Source: Rhizophagus prolifer (Eukaryota > Glomeromycota > Glomeromycetes > Glomerales > Glomeraceae). From it: 34,615 nucleotides of DNA. A program made the position numbers and the translations under genes. A model generated the notes under the pieces. The model made no database searches. It saw nothing but the letters and a program-made list of their open reading frames with translations, and was not told where the DNA came from. Below, piece by piece: positions 23,762-32,834 of this stretch. Location of the stretch: the NCBI GenBank assembly GCA_019425655.1, contig NQWY01024844.1:1-34615 (forward strand), in the 5' to 3' direction. Position 1 is the stretch's first letter. Every line of letters begins with the position of its first letter.

Positions 23762-24400
23762 ATGGGAATAGGTAATATTTTCAGAGCTTTCCAGCCAAAA
23801 GATAAAATCTTTTTTGATTTGTTTCTTCGCGTAGCGGATAACCTGGTAGAGATGTCAAAAACTTTTCATGAAGGTTTATTAGAGTTTGATATCAATGACG
23901 AAACGCTGTTGAATCAGATGAGTGATTACGAACACAAATTGGATGATCTTACGCACGAGATTTTTGTACAATTGGGAGAAAATTTCATCACACCGTTTGA
24001 CAGAGAAGATATCAATTATCTAGCTTCTGGTTTAGATGATATCGCAGATTATATCTATGCTTCTGCAAAATATATTTATTTATATAAAAGTCCGGACAAT
24101 AAGGTTTACTCGGAGTTTTCATTACTGATCCACAAATCTTGCCTCGAAATTAAGAAAGCTTTGGAAAATCTAAAGGATTTCAAAAATCCTGATGAGGTGA
24201 GAGAATCTTGTATCAAGATCAATTCATACGAGAATATCGCAGATGACGTTTTGAGCCAGGCTATTGTAAAACTGTTTGAGACTAATGATGCTATCTTGAT
24301 CATTAAGCAAAAATCTATTCTGGATTATCTGGAGATCGTTACTGATAAAGCAGAAGATGTTGCCAACACAATGGAAAGCATAGTTATCAAATACGCATAA
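23762..24400 (+). CDS. DUF47-family PhoU-like phosphate transport regulator
   Basis: 212 residues, all-helical, beginning MGIGNIFRAFQPKDKIFFDLF. It has the DUF47/PhoU-like metal-binding patterns YEHKLDDLTHEIFVQL, TPFDREDINYLASGLDDIADYIYAS and INSYENIADDV, ending KAEDVANTMESIVIKYA. Members are cytoplasmic partners of Pit-type phosphate transporters. The pit gene follows after 24 bp in the same direction, making this a standard two-gene unit. Confidence 0.92.
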   Translation: MGIGNIFRAFQPKDKIFFDLFLRVADNLVEMSKTFHEGLLEFDINDETLLNQMSDYEHKLDDLTHEIFVQLGENFITPFDREDINYLASGLDDIADYIYASAKYIYLYKSPDNKVYSEFSLLIHKSCLEIKKALENLKDFKNPDEVRESCIKINSYENIADDVLSQAIVKLFETNDAILIIKQKSILDYLEIVTDKAEDVANTMESIVIKYA

Positions 24401-24424
24401 GAGCGAGATCAAAAAATAAAACGG

Positions 24425-25567
24425 ATGGAGTTTCCAATTCTACTAATTATTATTATCGCATTAGCGTTAATATTTGACTTTATCAATGGTTTCCACGATG
24501 CGGCTAACTCTATCGCCACCATTGTTTCTACAAAAGTTTTGACGCCTTTTCAGGCAGTTCTTTGGGCAGCACTCTGGAACTTTGCTGCTTTTTTTATCGC
24601 CGCTTATGTCGTTGGCGAGTTCAAAATTGGTAATACGATTGCCAAAACCGTGGATGAAAACTTCATCACACTGGAAGTAATATTCGCTGGATTAGTAGCA
24701 GCCATTGCCTGGAATCTGTTTACCTGGTGGTTCGGGATTCCGTCATCATCATCACATACATTAATTGGTGGCTTTATCGGAGCTGCTTTGATGCATGCTT
24801 TGATTACAGATTACCATGTGATCACGCAGACGCACCCGGAATATTCATTTTTTGAAACTGTGACTCAGTCTTTCAAACAGCTGTTCTCACAAAATATCGT
24901 TAAGTATAAAGTTGTAATTCCGATTTTCCTTTTCATATTCCTGGCGCCTTTTATCGGGATGTTTGTTTCCATTATCATCACATTGATTATTGTAAACATC
25001 TGCAAGAGATCAAATCCTCACAAGGCAGAACGTGCATTTAAAAAGCTGCAGTTGGTTTCATCGGCATTATTCAGTCTTGGTCACGGAACCAATGATGCAC
25101 AGAAGGTAATGGGAATTATTGGCGCAGCAATGATCTATTTTCATGTTAATATGATACACGACCCACAATATCTTAGCATTCCTGAAGCCGAGAGATTTGC
25201 TTATTTTGCACAACATTACCTTTGGGTACCGTTTGTGTCATTCTTAGCAATAGGTCTTGGAACAATGAGTGGTGGTTGGAAAATCATTAAAACAATGGGG
25301 ACAAGAATTACAAAAGTAACACCTTTGGAAGGCGTAAGCGCTGAAACGGCAGGTGCTGTGACATTATTTATTACAGATCATTTGGGAATCCCGGTTTCTA
25401 CAACTCATACCATTACAGGATCAATCATTGGTGTTGGATTAACAAAAAGAGTATCAGCTGTAAGATGGGGTGTTACCGTTAGTTTACTTTGGGCTTGGGT
25501 ACTTACAATTCCAATTAGTGCAATTATCGCAGGGATTACTTATCTGATTGTAGTGTTGTTTTTTTAA
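24425..25567 (+). CDS. pit: Pit-family inorganic phosphate transporter
   Basis: 380 residues, about ten membrane helices in two inverted halves. Each half carries the Pit signature: DFINGFHDAANSIATIVSTK near the N-terminus with SSSSHTLIGGFIGAAL, and LGHGTNDAQKVMGIIGAAM with VSTTHTITGSIIGVGL in the second half. It is a low-affinity, ion-driven phosphate importer. It is co-transcribed with the DUF47 regulator. Its stop codon overlaps the end of the convergent LytTR gene by four bases (25564-25567) and no terminator separates them, so the two transcripts probably read into each other. Confidence 0.94.
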   Translation: MEFPILLIIIIALALIFDFINGFHDAANSIATIVSTKVLTPFQAVLWAALWNFAAFFIAAYVVGEFKIGNTIAKTVDENFITLEVIFAGLVAAIAWNLFTWWFGIPSSSSHTLIGGFIGAALMHALITDYHVITQTHPEYSFFETVTQSFKQLFSQNIVKYKVVIPIFLFIFLAPFIGMFVSIIITLIIVNICKRSNPHKAERAFKKLQLVSSALFSLGHGTNDAQKVMGIIGAAMIYFHVNMIHDPQYLSIPEAERFAYFAQHYLWVPFVSFLAIGLGTMSGGWKIIKTMGTRITKVTPLEGVSAETAGAVTLFITDHLGIPVSTTHTITGSIIGVGLTKRVSAVRWGVTVSLLWAWVLTIPISAIIAGITYLIVVLFF

Positions 25568-26253
25568 TATTCTAATAAATCTTTAATATAGTTTTTATAG
25601 TTTCTTCCTATAGGAATTGATTTGTTTTGAATTTCTACAGATTGGGAATCAAAGGTATCTATTTTGTTTTTTGAAATAATAAAAGACCTATGGATACGAA
25701 TAAAATCCGAAGGCAGAGTTTTTTCAAGTTCGCTAATAGAGTGCCGGGTAATGATTGTCTTTTCTCTTAGAACAATCTTGATGTTCTCTTTTTGACTTTC
25801 TATATAAAGAATCTCACTAACCTGAATTTTTGCTCTTTTCTTATTAACCGTAAAGAAAAGAAATTCAGGTTCATTTGTTTTTTGATTATCTGATTTTGAG
25901 TCCACGGGTAAAGCTTTCAGAACAGAAGTCACAAATCTTTCAAATTCAATGGGCTTCAAAAGATAATCCAAAACCTGATATTTATAACTCTCCACGGCAA
26001 ATTCGTGATAAGCTGTCGTAATAATCACTTTTGGCGGATTTTTGATGGCAGCTAAGAAATCAAGGCCTTTGACTTTCGGCAGATGCAAATCAAGAAACAT
26101 CAGATCGATTTGATGCTCACTCAGCTTCTGCATTGCACTTATTGCATCATTGCAGACGGCTATGAGTTCCAGAAAAGGAACCTGCTGGATGTAATCTTTC
26201 ATTACATTCACAGCTAGTGGTTCATCTTCAATTATTATACATTTCAGGTTCAT
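25564..26253 (-). CDS. LytTR-family response regulator
   Basis: 229 residues. The receiver domain (1-120) has the acidic pocket IIEDEP, phospho-acceptor Asp55 in LMFLDLHLPKVKG, TTAYHEFAVE and the conserved lysine in YLLKPIEF. A short linker leads to a LytTR DNA-binding domain (about 130-229: FFTVNKKRAKIQVSEILYIES, SELEKTLPSDFIRIHRSFIISKNKID and SIPIGRNYKNYI). The start overlaps the end of the kinase gene by 26 bp, indicating translational coupling to its LytS-type partner. The target genes are unknown. The regulator is intact although its kinase is broken. Confidence 0.93.
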   Translation of the reverse strand: MNLKCIIIEDEPLAVNVMKDYIQQVPFLELIAVCNDAISAMQKLSEHQIDLMFLDLHLPKVKGLDFLAAIKNPPKVIITTAYHEFAVESYKYQVLDYLLKPIEFERFVTSVLKALPVDSKSDNQKTNEPEFLFFTVNKKRAKIQVSEILYIESQKENIKIVLREKTIITRHSISELEKTLPSDFIRIHRSFIISKNKIDTFDSQSVEIQNKSIPIGRNYKNYIKDLLEY

Positions 26254-27252
26254 AAGAATTCAGGTTAATATAGAGTGATGCTGTGAATATATTATTTTCT
26301 GCTCCGGTTTGCAAACGAAAATCATTGTAAACCAGTTTCAGCTGTCTTTCAAAATTAATCAGACCAATACCTGTATTTTTTTCAATCTCATTATTTTCAA
26401 AAGAATTAATGATGCTGTAGTTCAATATATTACCTTTGAGTTCGAGATTGATGTTTATAAACTTTTTATCTGTACTTTCGCTTGCACCGTGTTTGAAAGC
26501 ATTCTCCAAAAACGGAATTAGTATCAAAGGTAAAACCAATTTTTCTTTATTGTCTATAAGATTTTCAAATTCGATTTTCAATCGGTCATCAAAACGGATT
26601 TTCTGTATTTGCAGATAAGTATTGATGAACTGAATCTCTTTGGAAATAGGAACAAATTTTCCCCGGGTTTCATATAGCATAAACCGCAGAAGACCGGATA
26701 ATTTTAAAATAATATCAGCCGTTTTATCTGATTTTTCTCTTGCTAGAGAGCATAAATATTATTCAAAGTATTAAACAAAAAGTGCGGATTGATTTGAGAT
26801 TTTAGAAAGCTCAGTTCTGCTTCGGTTTTTTCTTTTATTAATATTAACTCGCGCTGTTTCATTTTTTGACCGGCTGAATATTCATAAAGAGCAATCATCA
26901 CACACGCCAGGAAAATCTTATCCATAAAAGAATTCAGAATTCCACCGTAACCGTATATTCCTACAATCTTGAGATGCGGATAAATGTAAGGTGCAATTAA
27001 TATCAATGATAATAAAATAATCAATCTGAGGTTATTTTTCTTATTCCTGAATCTTGAAATTAAATTCAGCATTAGATATCCCATCGGCATTTTGATGATT
27101 AATATCGTCAAAAATTCCTCTAATAATGCGTGAACAAATGTTGAATATACAGATTGCTTGTACTGGATTTCCATCCAATAATATTCTGTGTAAACTTCTA
27201 ATACCAAATAGAATAACCAAAATATGAAATGTCTGACAAACCGTTTTTTCAT
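26228..27252 (-). pseudogene. Broken LytS/YehU-type sensor histidine kinase
   Basis: The first frame (from ATG 27252) encodes four membrane helices (FIFWLFYLVLEVYTEYYW, the FLTILIIKMPMGYLML region, LRLIILLSLILIAPYI and KIFLACVMIALYEYS), a short coiled coil, and the phospho-acceptor region FLKSQINPHFLFNTLNNIYAL, then stops. In the next frame the expected continuation LAREKSDKTADIILKLSGLL follows immediately, then QFINTYLQIQKIRFDDRL, the N box LILIPFLENAFKHG and the G box GIGLINFERQL, to the stop at 26228. The only difference from an intact gene is a two-base excess in a short AG repeat (26745-26750, three units where two would keep the frame). No sequence is missing. This looks like dinucleotide slippage, and could be reversible or a sequencing error. 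Confidence 0.88.
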
Positions 27253-27453
27253 AAGGTAAAACTACATCTTTTAACTTTCAGATGTTAATAATTCTAATCA
27301 ATTACACTTTTGAATATACCAACGGCTGCATTTTTCAAATCAACAGCCTGGATGTTATAAAAAGATTAAAAAATGTTGTATATGAATCTCTTTAGGTTTT
27401 GTACTGCAACTCGGTTTTTTCAATCTTTTTTACTAATTAATTTTAATAAAAAA

Positions 27454-28704
27454 ATGAAAAAATTATTACCATTTATTTTATTGTTTGTCTTTTGCGAGGT
27501 TTTCTTTGGACAATGGACAGTAGGAGCAGATATGCCGGAAGGAATCAGAGCAGGAAATACAATTTCTTACACCGATCCGAATGATAATGCCTATATGTAT
27601 ATTATTGGTGGCAGGAATGATCAGGGAATTATTTCCAACAAAACCTACCGTTACAATATCAAAACCAATGTTTGGGATGCAAAACAAAATGTTCCAACAC
27701 CGATTTTAGGCGCAGCAAGCGCAAGAATAGGAGACAATATTTTCATCATCGGAGGAATGGTCACAACACCGGGAACTGTTACTAGAAAAGTTTATAAGTA
27801 TAATATAGAAAATGATTTGTGGAATAATGCAGCAGATTTTCCAAGGTCCTTTACAGATGGTGATGCGGTCCCTTACCAGGACAGTTTAATCTATGTGGTG
27901 GGAAGTTATAACTCGGAAAAAACCTTTGTCTATAATATCAACAAAAACAAATGGCGAGAATGTAATGCAATTCCCTCTCCGGGAGCTTCACTTTCCTATG
28001 GTGCAGTTTCTATTTCGGGTAACAAATTGGTATATGTTGGCGGCTCTAATGGTACTTTCTCTACAACTTATTGGAACAACGTTTGGATTGGAGAGATAGA
28101 TCAGAATAATCGTTCGGTTATCAATTGGACACAAGGAACTTCTTTTCCCGGCCAGACAAGAACCTTTTTTGAACTTCAGCCTTGGAACAATGGACTGATT
28201 CTCATAGGAGGAACAACCGATAATACATTTGATACTTATACCAATGAAAATTATTTTTTTGATGTTGAAAATAATGCCTGGTCGCAATTAACGAATAAAC
28301 CCACAGCTTGGAATACAGGAAATGCAGCTTCAGTTTTTCTGGATGGTAATTGGAAATTGATTTGTTCCGGAGGATTTGAGCAGCAATATTTGAAAAAAAC
28401 GGAGATCTATAATCAGGAAAATTTATCTGTTTCTGATAATTCTGAAACCTGCCAACTGAAAAATATGAAAACGATAAGCGGAAATCGTCCGGGGATTAAT
28501 TTTTGTCTCTCAGAAAATGGAGAAACATATCTTACAATATGGGATATGCAAGGCAGAAAAATGAAAAAAGAAAAAAAAATCGCGGATAAAAAAGGAATGC
28601 ATTTCGTTTCATTAGCAAATGAAGGTTTTAAATCCGGGTTATATATTATTAATTTGAAACAAAATCAAAACTCGGTTTCAAGAAAAATTCAGATAAGGAA
28701 TTGA
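27454..28704 (+). CDS. T9SS-secreted Kelch-repeat protein
   Basis: 416 residues from ATG 27454, which starts a clean signal peptide (MKKLLPFILLFVFCEVFFGQ); an upstream in-frame ATG at 27373 would bury it. Kelch units follow, each with a hydrophobic-GG turn and a spaced Tyr/Trp: YMYIIGGRND/YRYNIKTNVW, NIFIIGGMVT/YKYNIENDLW, LIYVVGSYN/FVYNINKNKW, KLVYVGGSNG and LILIGGTTD/FFDVENNAW. They form a six-bladed-type propeller. The C-terminal 80 residues (INFCLSENGETYLTIWDMQG ... GLYIINL) are a type A T9SS sorting domain of divergent start. It is probably a surface-exposed or released propeller, with ligand unknown. Confidence 0.88.
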   Translation: MKKLLPFILLFVFCEVFFGQWTVGADMPEGIRAGNTISYTDPNDNAYMYIIGGRNDQGIISNKTYRYNIKTNVWDAKQNVPTPILGAASARIGDNIFIIGGMVTTPGTVTRKVYKYNIENDLWNNAADFPRSFTDGDAVPYQDSLIYVVGSYNSEKTFVYNINKNKWRECNAIPSPGASLSYGAVSISGNKLVYVGGSNGTFSTTYWNNVWIGEIDQNNRSVINWTQGTSFPGQTRTFFELQPWNNGLILIGGTTDNTFDTYTNENYFFDVENNAWSQLTNKPTAWNTGNAASVFLDGNWKLICSGGFEQQYLKKTEIYNQENLSVSDNSETCQLKNMKTISGNRPGINFCLSENGETYLTIWDMQGRKMKKEKKIADKKGMHFVSLANEGFKSGLYIINLKQNQNSVSRKIQIRN

Positions 28705-28740
28705 TAATTATTAGTTAAAATATCGAAGTCATCTCTAAAC

Positions 28741-28771
28741 AAAATACTCTGGCAGTTTGTCGGAGTATTTT
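28741..28771 (+). terminator. Intrinsic terminator after the Kelch gene
   Basis: AAAATACTC (28741-28749) pairs with GAGTATTTT (28763-28771) around a 13-base loop, followed by ATTTG. It directly abuts the -33 element of the next promoter. Confidence 0.75.
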
Positions 28772-28772
28772 A

Positions 28773-28802
28773 TTTGAAAAGTATTTAAAAATCGTATTTT
28801 TG
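28773..28802 (+). promoter_or_regulatory. Promoter of the polyprenyl diphosphate synthase gene
   Basis: TTTG (28773-28776), an 18-base spacer, then TATTTTTG (28795-28802): a full match to the Bacteroidetes -33/-7 consensus. The ATG follows 20 bases after the -7 box. This is the best promoter in the window. Confidence 0.75.
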
Positions 28803-28822
28803 CCGTAAACAAGTTTTTTTAA

Positions 28823-29794
28823 ATGGAATTTCTAGATCAGTATCAGAAAATTGTAGCGGACGCTATAGAGAAACATACTTTCACCAACAAGCCGGACGAG
28901 TTGTATAGTCCAATGAACTACATTATCTCACATGGTGGAAAAAGACTTCGTCCGATTATGGTTCTGATGGCTTGCGATCTGTTTAAGGGTGATCTGGAAA
29001 AAGCTTTGAAACCTTCTTTGGCAATAGAATTCTTCCACAATTTCACATTGATCCATGATGATATTATGGATGAAGCACCATTGAGAAGAAACAAACCAAC
29101 AATCCACACGCTTCACGGGATCAATGTTGGTATTCTTTCCGGAGACGCCTTGTTAATTAAAGCTTATCAGTTTTTTGAAGATCTGGAACCGGAATTATTC
29201 AAAAAATGCATCAAAATATTTTCTGAGACCGGAGCTGTGCTTTGTGAAGGTCAACAATTCGATATCAATTTTGAAAATATGTCGAATGTGACTTACGATG
29301 ATTATATCCAGATGATTACCTTCAAAACAGGTGTTTTAAGTGCTTCATCATTCCAGATCGGTGCATTGATTGCAGGAGCTTCGGAAGAAGATGCAGAAGC
29401 GATGTATAACTTCGGGAAACATATCGGGATTGCGTTCCAGATTATGGATGATTATCTGGATGTATTCGGAAATCAGGAACAATTTGGAAAAAAACATGCA
29501 GGTGATATCTACGAAAATAAAAAAACAATTCTTTATCTCTTAGCGCTTGAACACGCCAACGAAGAAGAATTATCTGAACTGAATTACTGGTATTCTAAAA
29601 AAACAGATAATGTTGACAAAGTTTACAGTGTAGAGAAAATCTTTCGTAGAACCAAAGTAGATGATAAAGTTCTGAGATTAATTCAGAAACATAACGAGAT
29701 AGGACAAAGTTACCTTGATAAAATTAATCTTTCTGACGAAAAGAAATTACCATTCCGGGAATTGGCTAATTATCTTTTGAGAAGAGAGAGTTAA
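28823..29794 (+). CDS. Polyprenyl (farnesyl/geranylgeranyl-type) diphosphate synthase
   Basis: 323 residues of the trans-isoprenyl diphosphate synthase family. The first aspartate-rich motif is LIHDDIMDEAPLRR (Asp79, Asp80, Asp83) and the second is QIMDDYLDVFG (Asp209, Asp210, Asp213). GGKRLRP near residue 38 and KTGVLSASSF near 168 complete the active site. There is no two-residue insertion in the first motif. An aromatic residue (Phe74) sits five positions before it, which in the family often limits chain length, so a C15-C20 product is plausible but not proven. Products feed menaquinone, carotenoid or undecaprenyl pathways. It starts from a strong promoter. Confidence 0.92.
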   Translation: MEFLDQYQKIVADAIEKHTFTNKPDELYSPMNYIISHGGKRLRPIMVLMACDLFKGDLEKALKPSLAIEFFHNFTLIHDDIMDEAPLRRNKPTIHTLHGINVGILSGDALLIKAYQFFEDLEPELFKKCIKIFSETGAVLCEGQQFDINFENMSNVTYDDYIQMITFKTGVLSASSFQIGALIAGASEEDAEAMYNFGKHIGIAFQIMDDYLDVFGNQEQFGKKHAGDIYENKKTILYLLALEHANEEELSELNYWYSKKTDNVDKVYSVEKIFRRTKVDDKVLRLIQKHNEIGQSYLDKINLSDEKKLPFRELANYLLRRES

Positions 29795-29800
29795 TATCAT

Positions 29801-29848
29801 AATTTGATAATGCGATGATTTGAAAATTAATCCATCACATTGCCAAAT
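29801..29848. repeat. Imperfect inverted repeat between synthase and GSCFA genes
   Basis: AATTTGATAATGCGATGA (29801-29818) and TCCATCACATTGCCAAAT (29831-29848) form an imperfect inverted repeat with mostly transition differences. It lies just after the synthase stop and is followed by AATCAACAAATCAACGAATTAG. It may be a weak terminator or a dispersed intergenic repeat; no T-run follows. Confidence 0.45.
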
Positions 29849-29871
29849 CAACAAATCAACGAATTAGCAAA

Positions 29872-30771
29872 ATGAAATTCAGGACAGAAGTAGAGATTAA
29901 TGAAAGTGGGAAAAAAATAGGAATCGAGGACTGTATCTTTTCGATTGGTTCTTGCTTTGCAACGGAGATGCACGGGAAATTTTCTGAAGGTCAGATTCAG
30001 ACTCTGAATAATCCTTTCGGAACTATTTTCAATCCATATTCGGTTTTTCAGGCGATTCAGCAAGTTTACGATGCCAAAGAATATCAGGAAAATGATTTGA
30101 TCTTGGCCAATGATAATTACATCAGTCTGGATCATCATTCGTCTTTTGATTCCAGATATGCACATAAATCTCTTGAGAAAATCAATCAGAATATAGAAGA
30201 AGCCAATCAGTTTTTACAAAATACGAGTTTTGTAATCATCACTTTTGGAACATCCTACATCTATGAATTTCTTCCAAAAAAGAAATTAGCAGCCAATTGT
30301 CACAAGATTCCACAAAAGTTTTTTGAGAAACGATTTTTGACACATCAGGAACTAACTGAATCAATCACTCAAACGATTGACATTCTGAAAGATATCTGCA
30401 AGGATGATGTCCAGATTTTATTTACAGTTTCGCCGGTTCGTCATACAAAGGATGGAATTGTTGAAAATCAACTAAGTAAATCAAAATTAATAACAGCTAT
30501 TCACGAGACGATTCCTGGAAAAGAAAACTGCCATTATCTTCCTGTTTATGAGATATTGATGGATGATCTGCGGGATTACCGTTTTTACAAAGACGATTTG
30601 ATTCACCCTAATTCACAGGCAGTGCAATACATTTGGGAAAAATTCGGGAATGCTTATTTTTCAGATGAGACCAAAGTTTTTATTAACGAAAATAATAAGA
30701 TCATCACAGCCCTGAACCATAAAACTGCGGATGATAAAAATCCAAAATATCTGGAGTTCCTGGATGATTGA
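29872..30771 (+). CDS. GSCFA domain protein
   Basis: 299 residues. The family-naming motif is present near the start as CIFSIGSCFATEMHGKF, followed by NPFGTIFNPYSV, the HHSSFDSRYAH segment, FVIITFGTSYIYEF and, near the C-terminus, ILFTVSPVRHTKDG and DLIHPNSQAVQYIWEKF. These Ser, Asn and Asp-His blocks resemble an SGNH/GDSL hydrolase layout, so a lipid or carbohydrate esterase is plausible, but no activity is established. Its last eight bases overlap the start of the tatD gene, indicating a coupled pair. Confidence 0.9.
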   Translation: MKFRTEVEINESGKKIGIEDCIFSIGSCFATEMHGKFSEGQIQTLNNPFGTIFNPYSVFQAIQQVYDAKEYQENDLILANDNYISLDHHSSFDSRYAHKSLEKINQNIEEANQFLQNTSFVIITFGTSYIYEFLPKKKLAANCHKIPQKFFEKRFLTHQELTESITQTIDILKDICKDDVQILFTVSPVRHTKDGIVENQLSKSKLITAIHETIPGKENCHYLPVYEILMDDLRDYRFYKDDLIHPNSQAVQYIWEKFGNAYFSDETKVFINENNKIITALNHKTADDKNPKYLEFLDD

Positions 30772-31528
30772 CACTCACACCCATTTATATTCTGATCAAT
30801 TTGACGAAGACCGTGCAGAAATGATTCAAAGGGCTTTGGATAAAGGTGTTGGAAAATTTTTCCTGCCGGCAATAGATTCGGAAACACATCAGAAAATGTT
30901 GCTTCTGGAAACCGAATATCCAAGAACAATTTTTTCAATGATGGGATTGCATCCTTGTTCTGTCCAACCGGAATCATGGGAAAAAGAATTACAACTGGTT
31001 CGTAATTACCTGGATCAAAGAGATTTTGTAGCTATTGGAGAAATCGGTATTGATTTATATTGGGACAAGTCGACTCTGGATATTCAGGTCAAAGCTTTTG
31101 AACAACAGATCGATTGGGCGATAGAAAAAGATCTTCCAATCGTCATCCACACCAGAGAAAGTTTTGATGAGACTTTTGAAGTATTGGAAAGAAAAAAACA
31201 TCCGAAACTACGCGGGATTTTCCATTGCTTCTCGGGAAATCTGGAACAAGCGAATCATGCAATTGATCTTAATTTTATACTGGGAATCGGTGGAGTAGTG
31301 ACCTTCAAGAATGGTAAGATAGATCAATTCCTGAACGAAATTCCGTTAGATAAAATTGTTCTGGAAACCGATTCGCCTTATCTTGCACCAGTGCCTTATC
31401 GTGGAAAAAGAAATGAAAGCGCTTACTTAGAATTAGTTGCCGGAAAACTGGTAGATATTTATAAAACTGATTTTACGGAGATTGACAGAGTCACGACAGA
31501 TAATGCTTTAAAACTATTTAAAATATAA
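30764..31528 (+). CDS. tatD: TatD-family metal-dependent DNase
   Basis: 254 residues from ATG 30764 (MIDTHTHLYSDQF), preferred over an ATG 33 bases upstream because DTHTH must be N-terminal. Metal ligands are in order: DTHTHLY (two His), AIGEIGIDLYW (Glu), IVIHTRESF (His), GIFHCFSG (His) and LETDSPYLAPVPYRGKRNES (Asp). TatD enzymes are 3'-5' exonucleases acting in DNA repair or turnover, in the cytoplasm. The start overlaps the GSCFA stop by eight bases. Confidence 0.93.
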   Translation: MIDTHTHLYSDQFDEDRAEMIQRALDKGVGKFFLPAIDSETHQKMLLLETEYPRTIFSMMGLHPCSVQPESWEKELQLVRNYLDQRDFVAIGEIGIDLYWDKSTLDIQVKAFEQQIDWAIEKDLPIVIHTRESFDETFEVLERKKHPKLRGIFHCFSGNLEQANHAIDLNFILGIGGVVTFKNGKIDQFLNEIPLDKIVLETDSPYLAPVPYRGKRNESAYLELVAGKLVDIYKTDFTEIDRVTTDNALKLFKI

Positions 31529-31530
31529 AA

Positions 31531-31560
31531 AACCGGAAGTTGTGTTCCGGTTTTCTTTTT
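31531..31560. terminator. Bidirectional intrinsic terminator
   Basis: AACCGGAA (31531-31538) pairs perfectly with TTCCGGTT (31545-31552) around GTTGTG, with Ts to the right and As to the left. It separates the convergent tatD and rhlE-type genes. Confidence 0.9.
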
Positions 31561-32810
31561 TATTTCTTTCTAAAAAATCCTTTATTTTTAGGCTTTTTAA
31601 ATCCAATTTCACTTTTCTGCTGTGGTTTGGGCTTTGGTGTAAAAGGTTTGTTATTGCTATCTCTTTTCTGTTCAACCAAATCATCAGTATGAAAAGGGTG
31701 ATCTTTAACCACCGGGATTTTCTTCCCGATCAGTTTTTCCGTGTTTCTGAGATTAGCTAAATCCAAACCGTCAACAAACGAAAAAGAAGTGCCTTCTGAA
31801 CCTGCTCTTCCGGTTCTTCCAATCCTGTGAACATAAGTTTCGGAAACGTCAGATAATTCATAATTGACAACATATTTTAGTTCATCGATATCAATTCCTC
31901 TTGCGGCAATATCAGTTGCGACTAAAACTCTGGTTTTTTTCTCCTTGAAATTGTTCAGTGCATTTTGTCTTGCATTCTGGGATTTATCTCCATGGATTGC
32001 CTGAGCCGAAATTCCCGATTTAACCAACTTTTTTACGATCTTGTCAGCACCATATTTGGTTCTGGAAAAGACTAAAACCTGATCCAGTTTTTCATCTTGT
32101 AATAGATGAATCAGCAAGTCATTTTTATTATCTTTTTCTACGAAATAAATACTTTGTTGAATGGTGTCTGCTGTAGAAGAAACCGTTGCAACTTCTGCTT
32201 TTACCGGATTTATTAAGATTTCAGAAGCCAATTTTGCGATTTCTTTCGGCATGGTTGCGGAGAAGAAAAGGTTCTGTCTTTTGGCAGGAAGCAGTTTCAG
32301 GATTCTTTTTACATCGTGAACAAATCCCATATCCAGCATTCTATCAGCTTCGTCCAAAACAAATATTTCCAGGTGATGAAGCTTGATAATGCCCTGAGAA
32401 ATAAAATCCAATAATCTTCCTGGCGTAGCGATCAGAATGTCAATACCTTTTTTAAGATCCTGTTCCTGCTGATGCTGCTTTACGCCACCAAAAATCACCA
32501 GAGATTTTAGTTTTAGGTTTTTGCTGTATGCTTTGAAGTTTTCATCGATTTGTATGGCTAATTCTCTTGTAGGAGTCAGAATCAGAGCTTTGATTTGATT
32601 TCTAAATTGTTGCTTGTCGGAAAGATTTTGCAAAATAGGAATCGCAAATGCAGCGGTTTTTCCTGTTCCTGTTTGTGCGCTTCCTAAAAGATCTTTGCCT
32701 TGTAAAATAGGTGGAATTGCTTTTTCCTGGATGGGTGTCGGCTGTTCGTAACCTTGGGTTTTAAGTGCGTCTAATATTGGTTTGATTAAACCTAATTGTT
32801 CAAAATTCAA
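31560..32810 (-). CDS. rhlE: RhlE-type DEAD-box RNA helicase
   Basis: 416 residues, intact. Core motifs: PTPIQEKAIPPIL (Q motif), GSAQTGTGKTAAFAIPIL (I), LTPTRELAIQI (Ia), VLDEADRMLDMGF (II), FFSATMPKE (III), VLVFSRTKYGADKI (IV), VLVATDIAARGIDIDEL (V) and YVHRIGRTGRAG (VI). The C-terminal tail from about 360 is basic (KPFTPKPKPQQKSEIGFKKP, FFRKK), typical of RhlE proteins acting on ribosome assembly or mRNA turnover. The homologous first residues NFEQLGLI are preceded by TTG, and an in-frame stop lies eight codons earlier with no ATG between, so the start appears to be TTG. It is a different subfamily from the broken DEAD-box gene at 21957. Confidence 0.92.
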   Translation of the reverse strand: MNFEQLGLIKPILDALKTQGYEQPTPIQEKAIPPILQGKDLLGSAQTGTGKTAAFAIPILQNLSDKQQFRNQIKALILTPTRELAIQIDENFKAYSKNLKLKSLVIFGGVKQHQQEQDLKKGIDILIATPGRLLDFISQGIIKLHHLEIFVLDEADRMLDMGFVHDVKRILKLLPAKRQNLFFSATMPKEIAKLASEILINPVKAEVATVSSTADTIQQSIYFVEKDNKNDLLIHLLQDEKLDQVLVFSRTKYGADKIVKKLVKSGISAQAIHGDKSQNARQNALNNFKEKKTRVLVATDIAARGIDIDELKYVVNYELSDVSETYVHRIGRTGRAGSEGTSFSFVDGLDLANLRNTEKLIGKKIPVVKDHPFHTDDLVEQKRDSNNKPFTPKPKPQQKSEIGFKKPKNKGFFRKK

Positions 32811-32834
32811 TTGAAATGTTTTTAATTAAAAGAA

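Noticed and set aside
26741-26755. Programmed ribosomal frameshift in the kinase gene
   Set aside because: There is no slippery heptamer or downstream structure, and the family normally encodes one continuous frame; an AG-unit gain is simpler.
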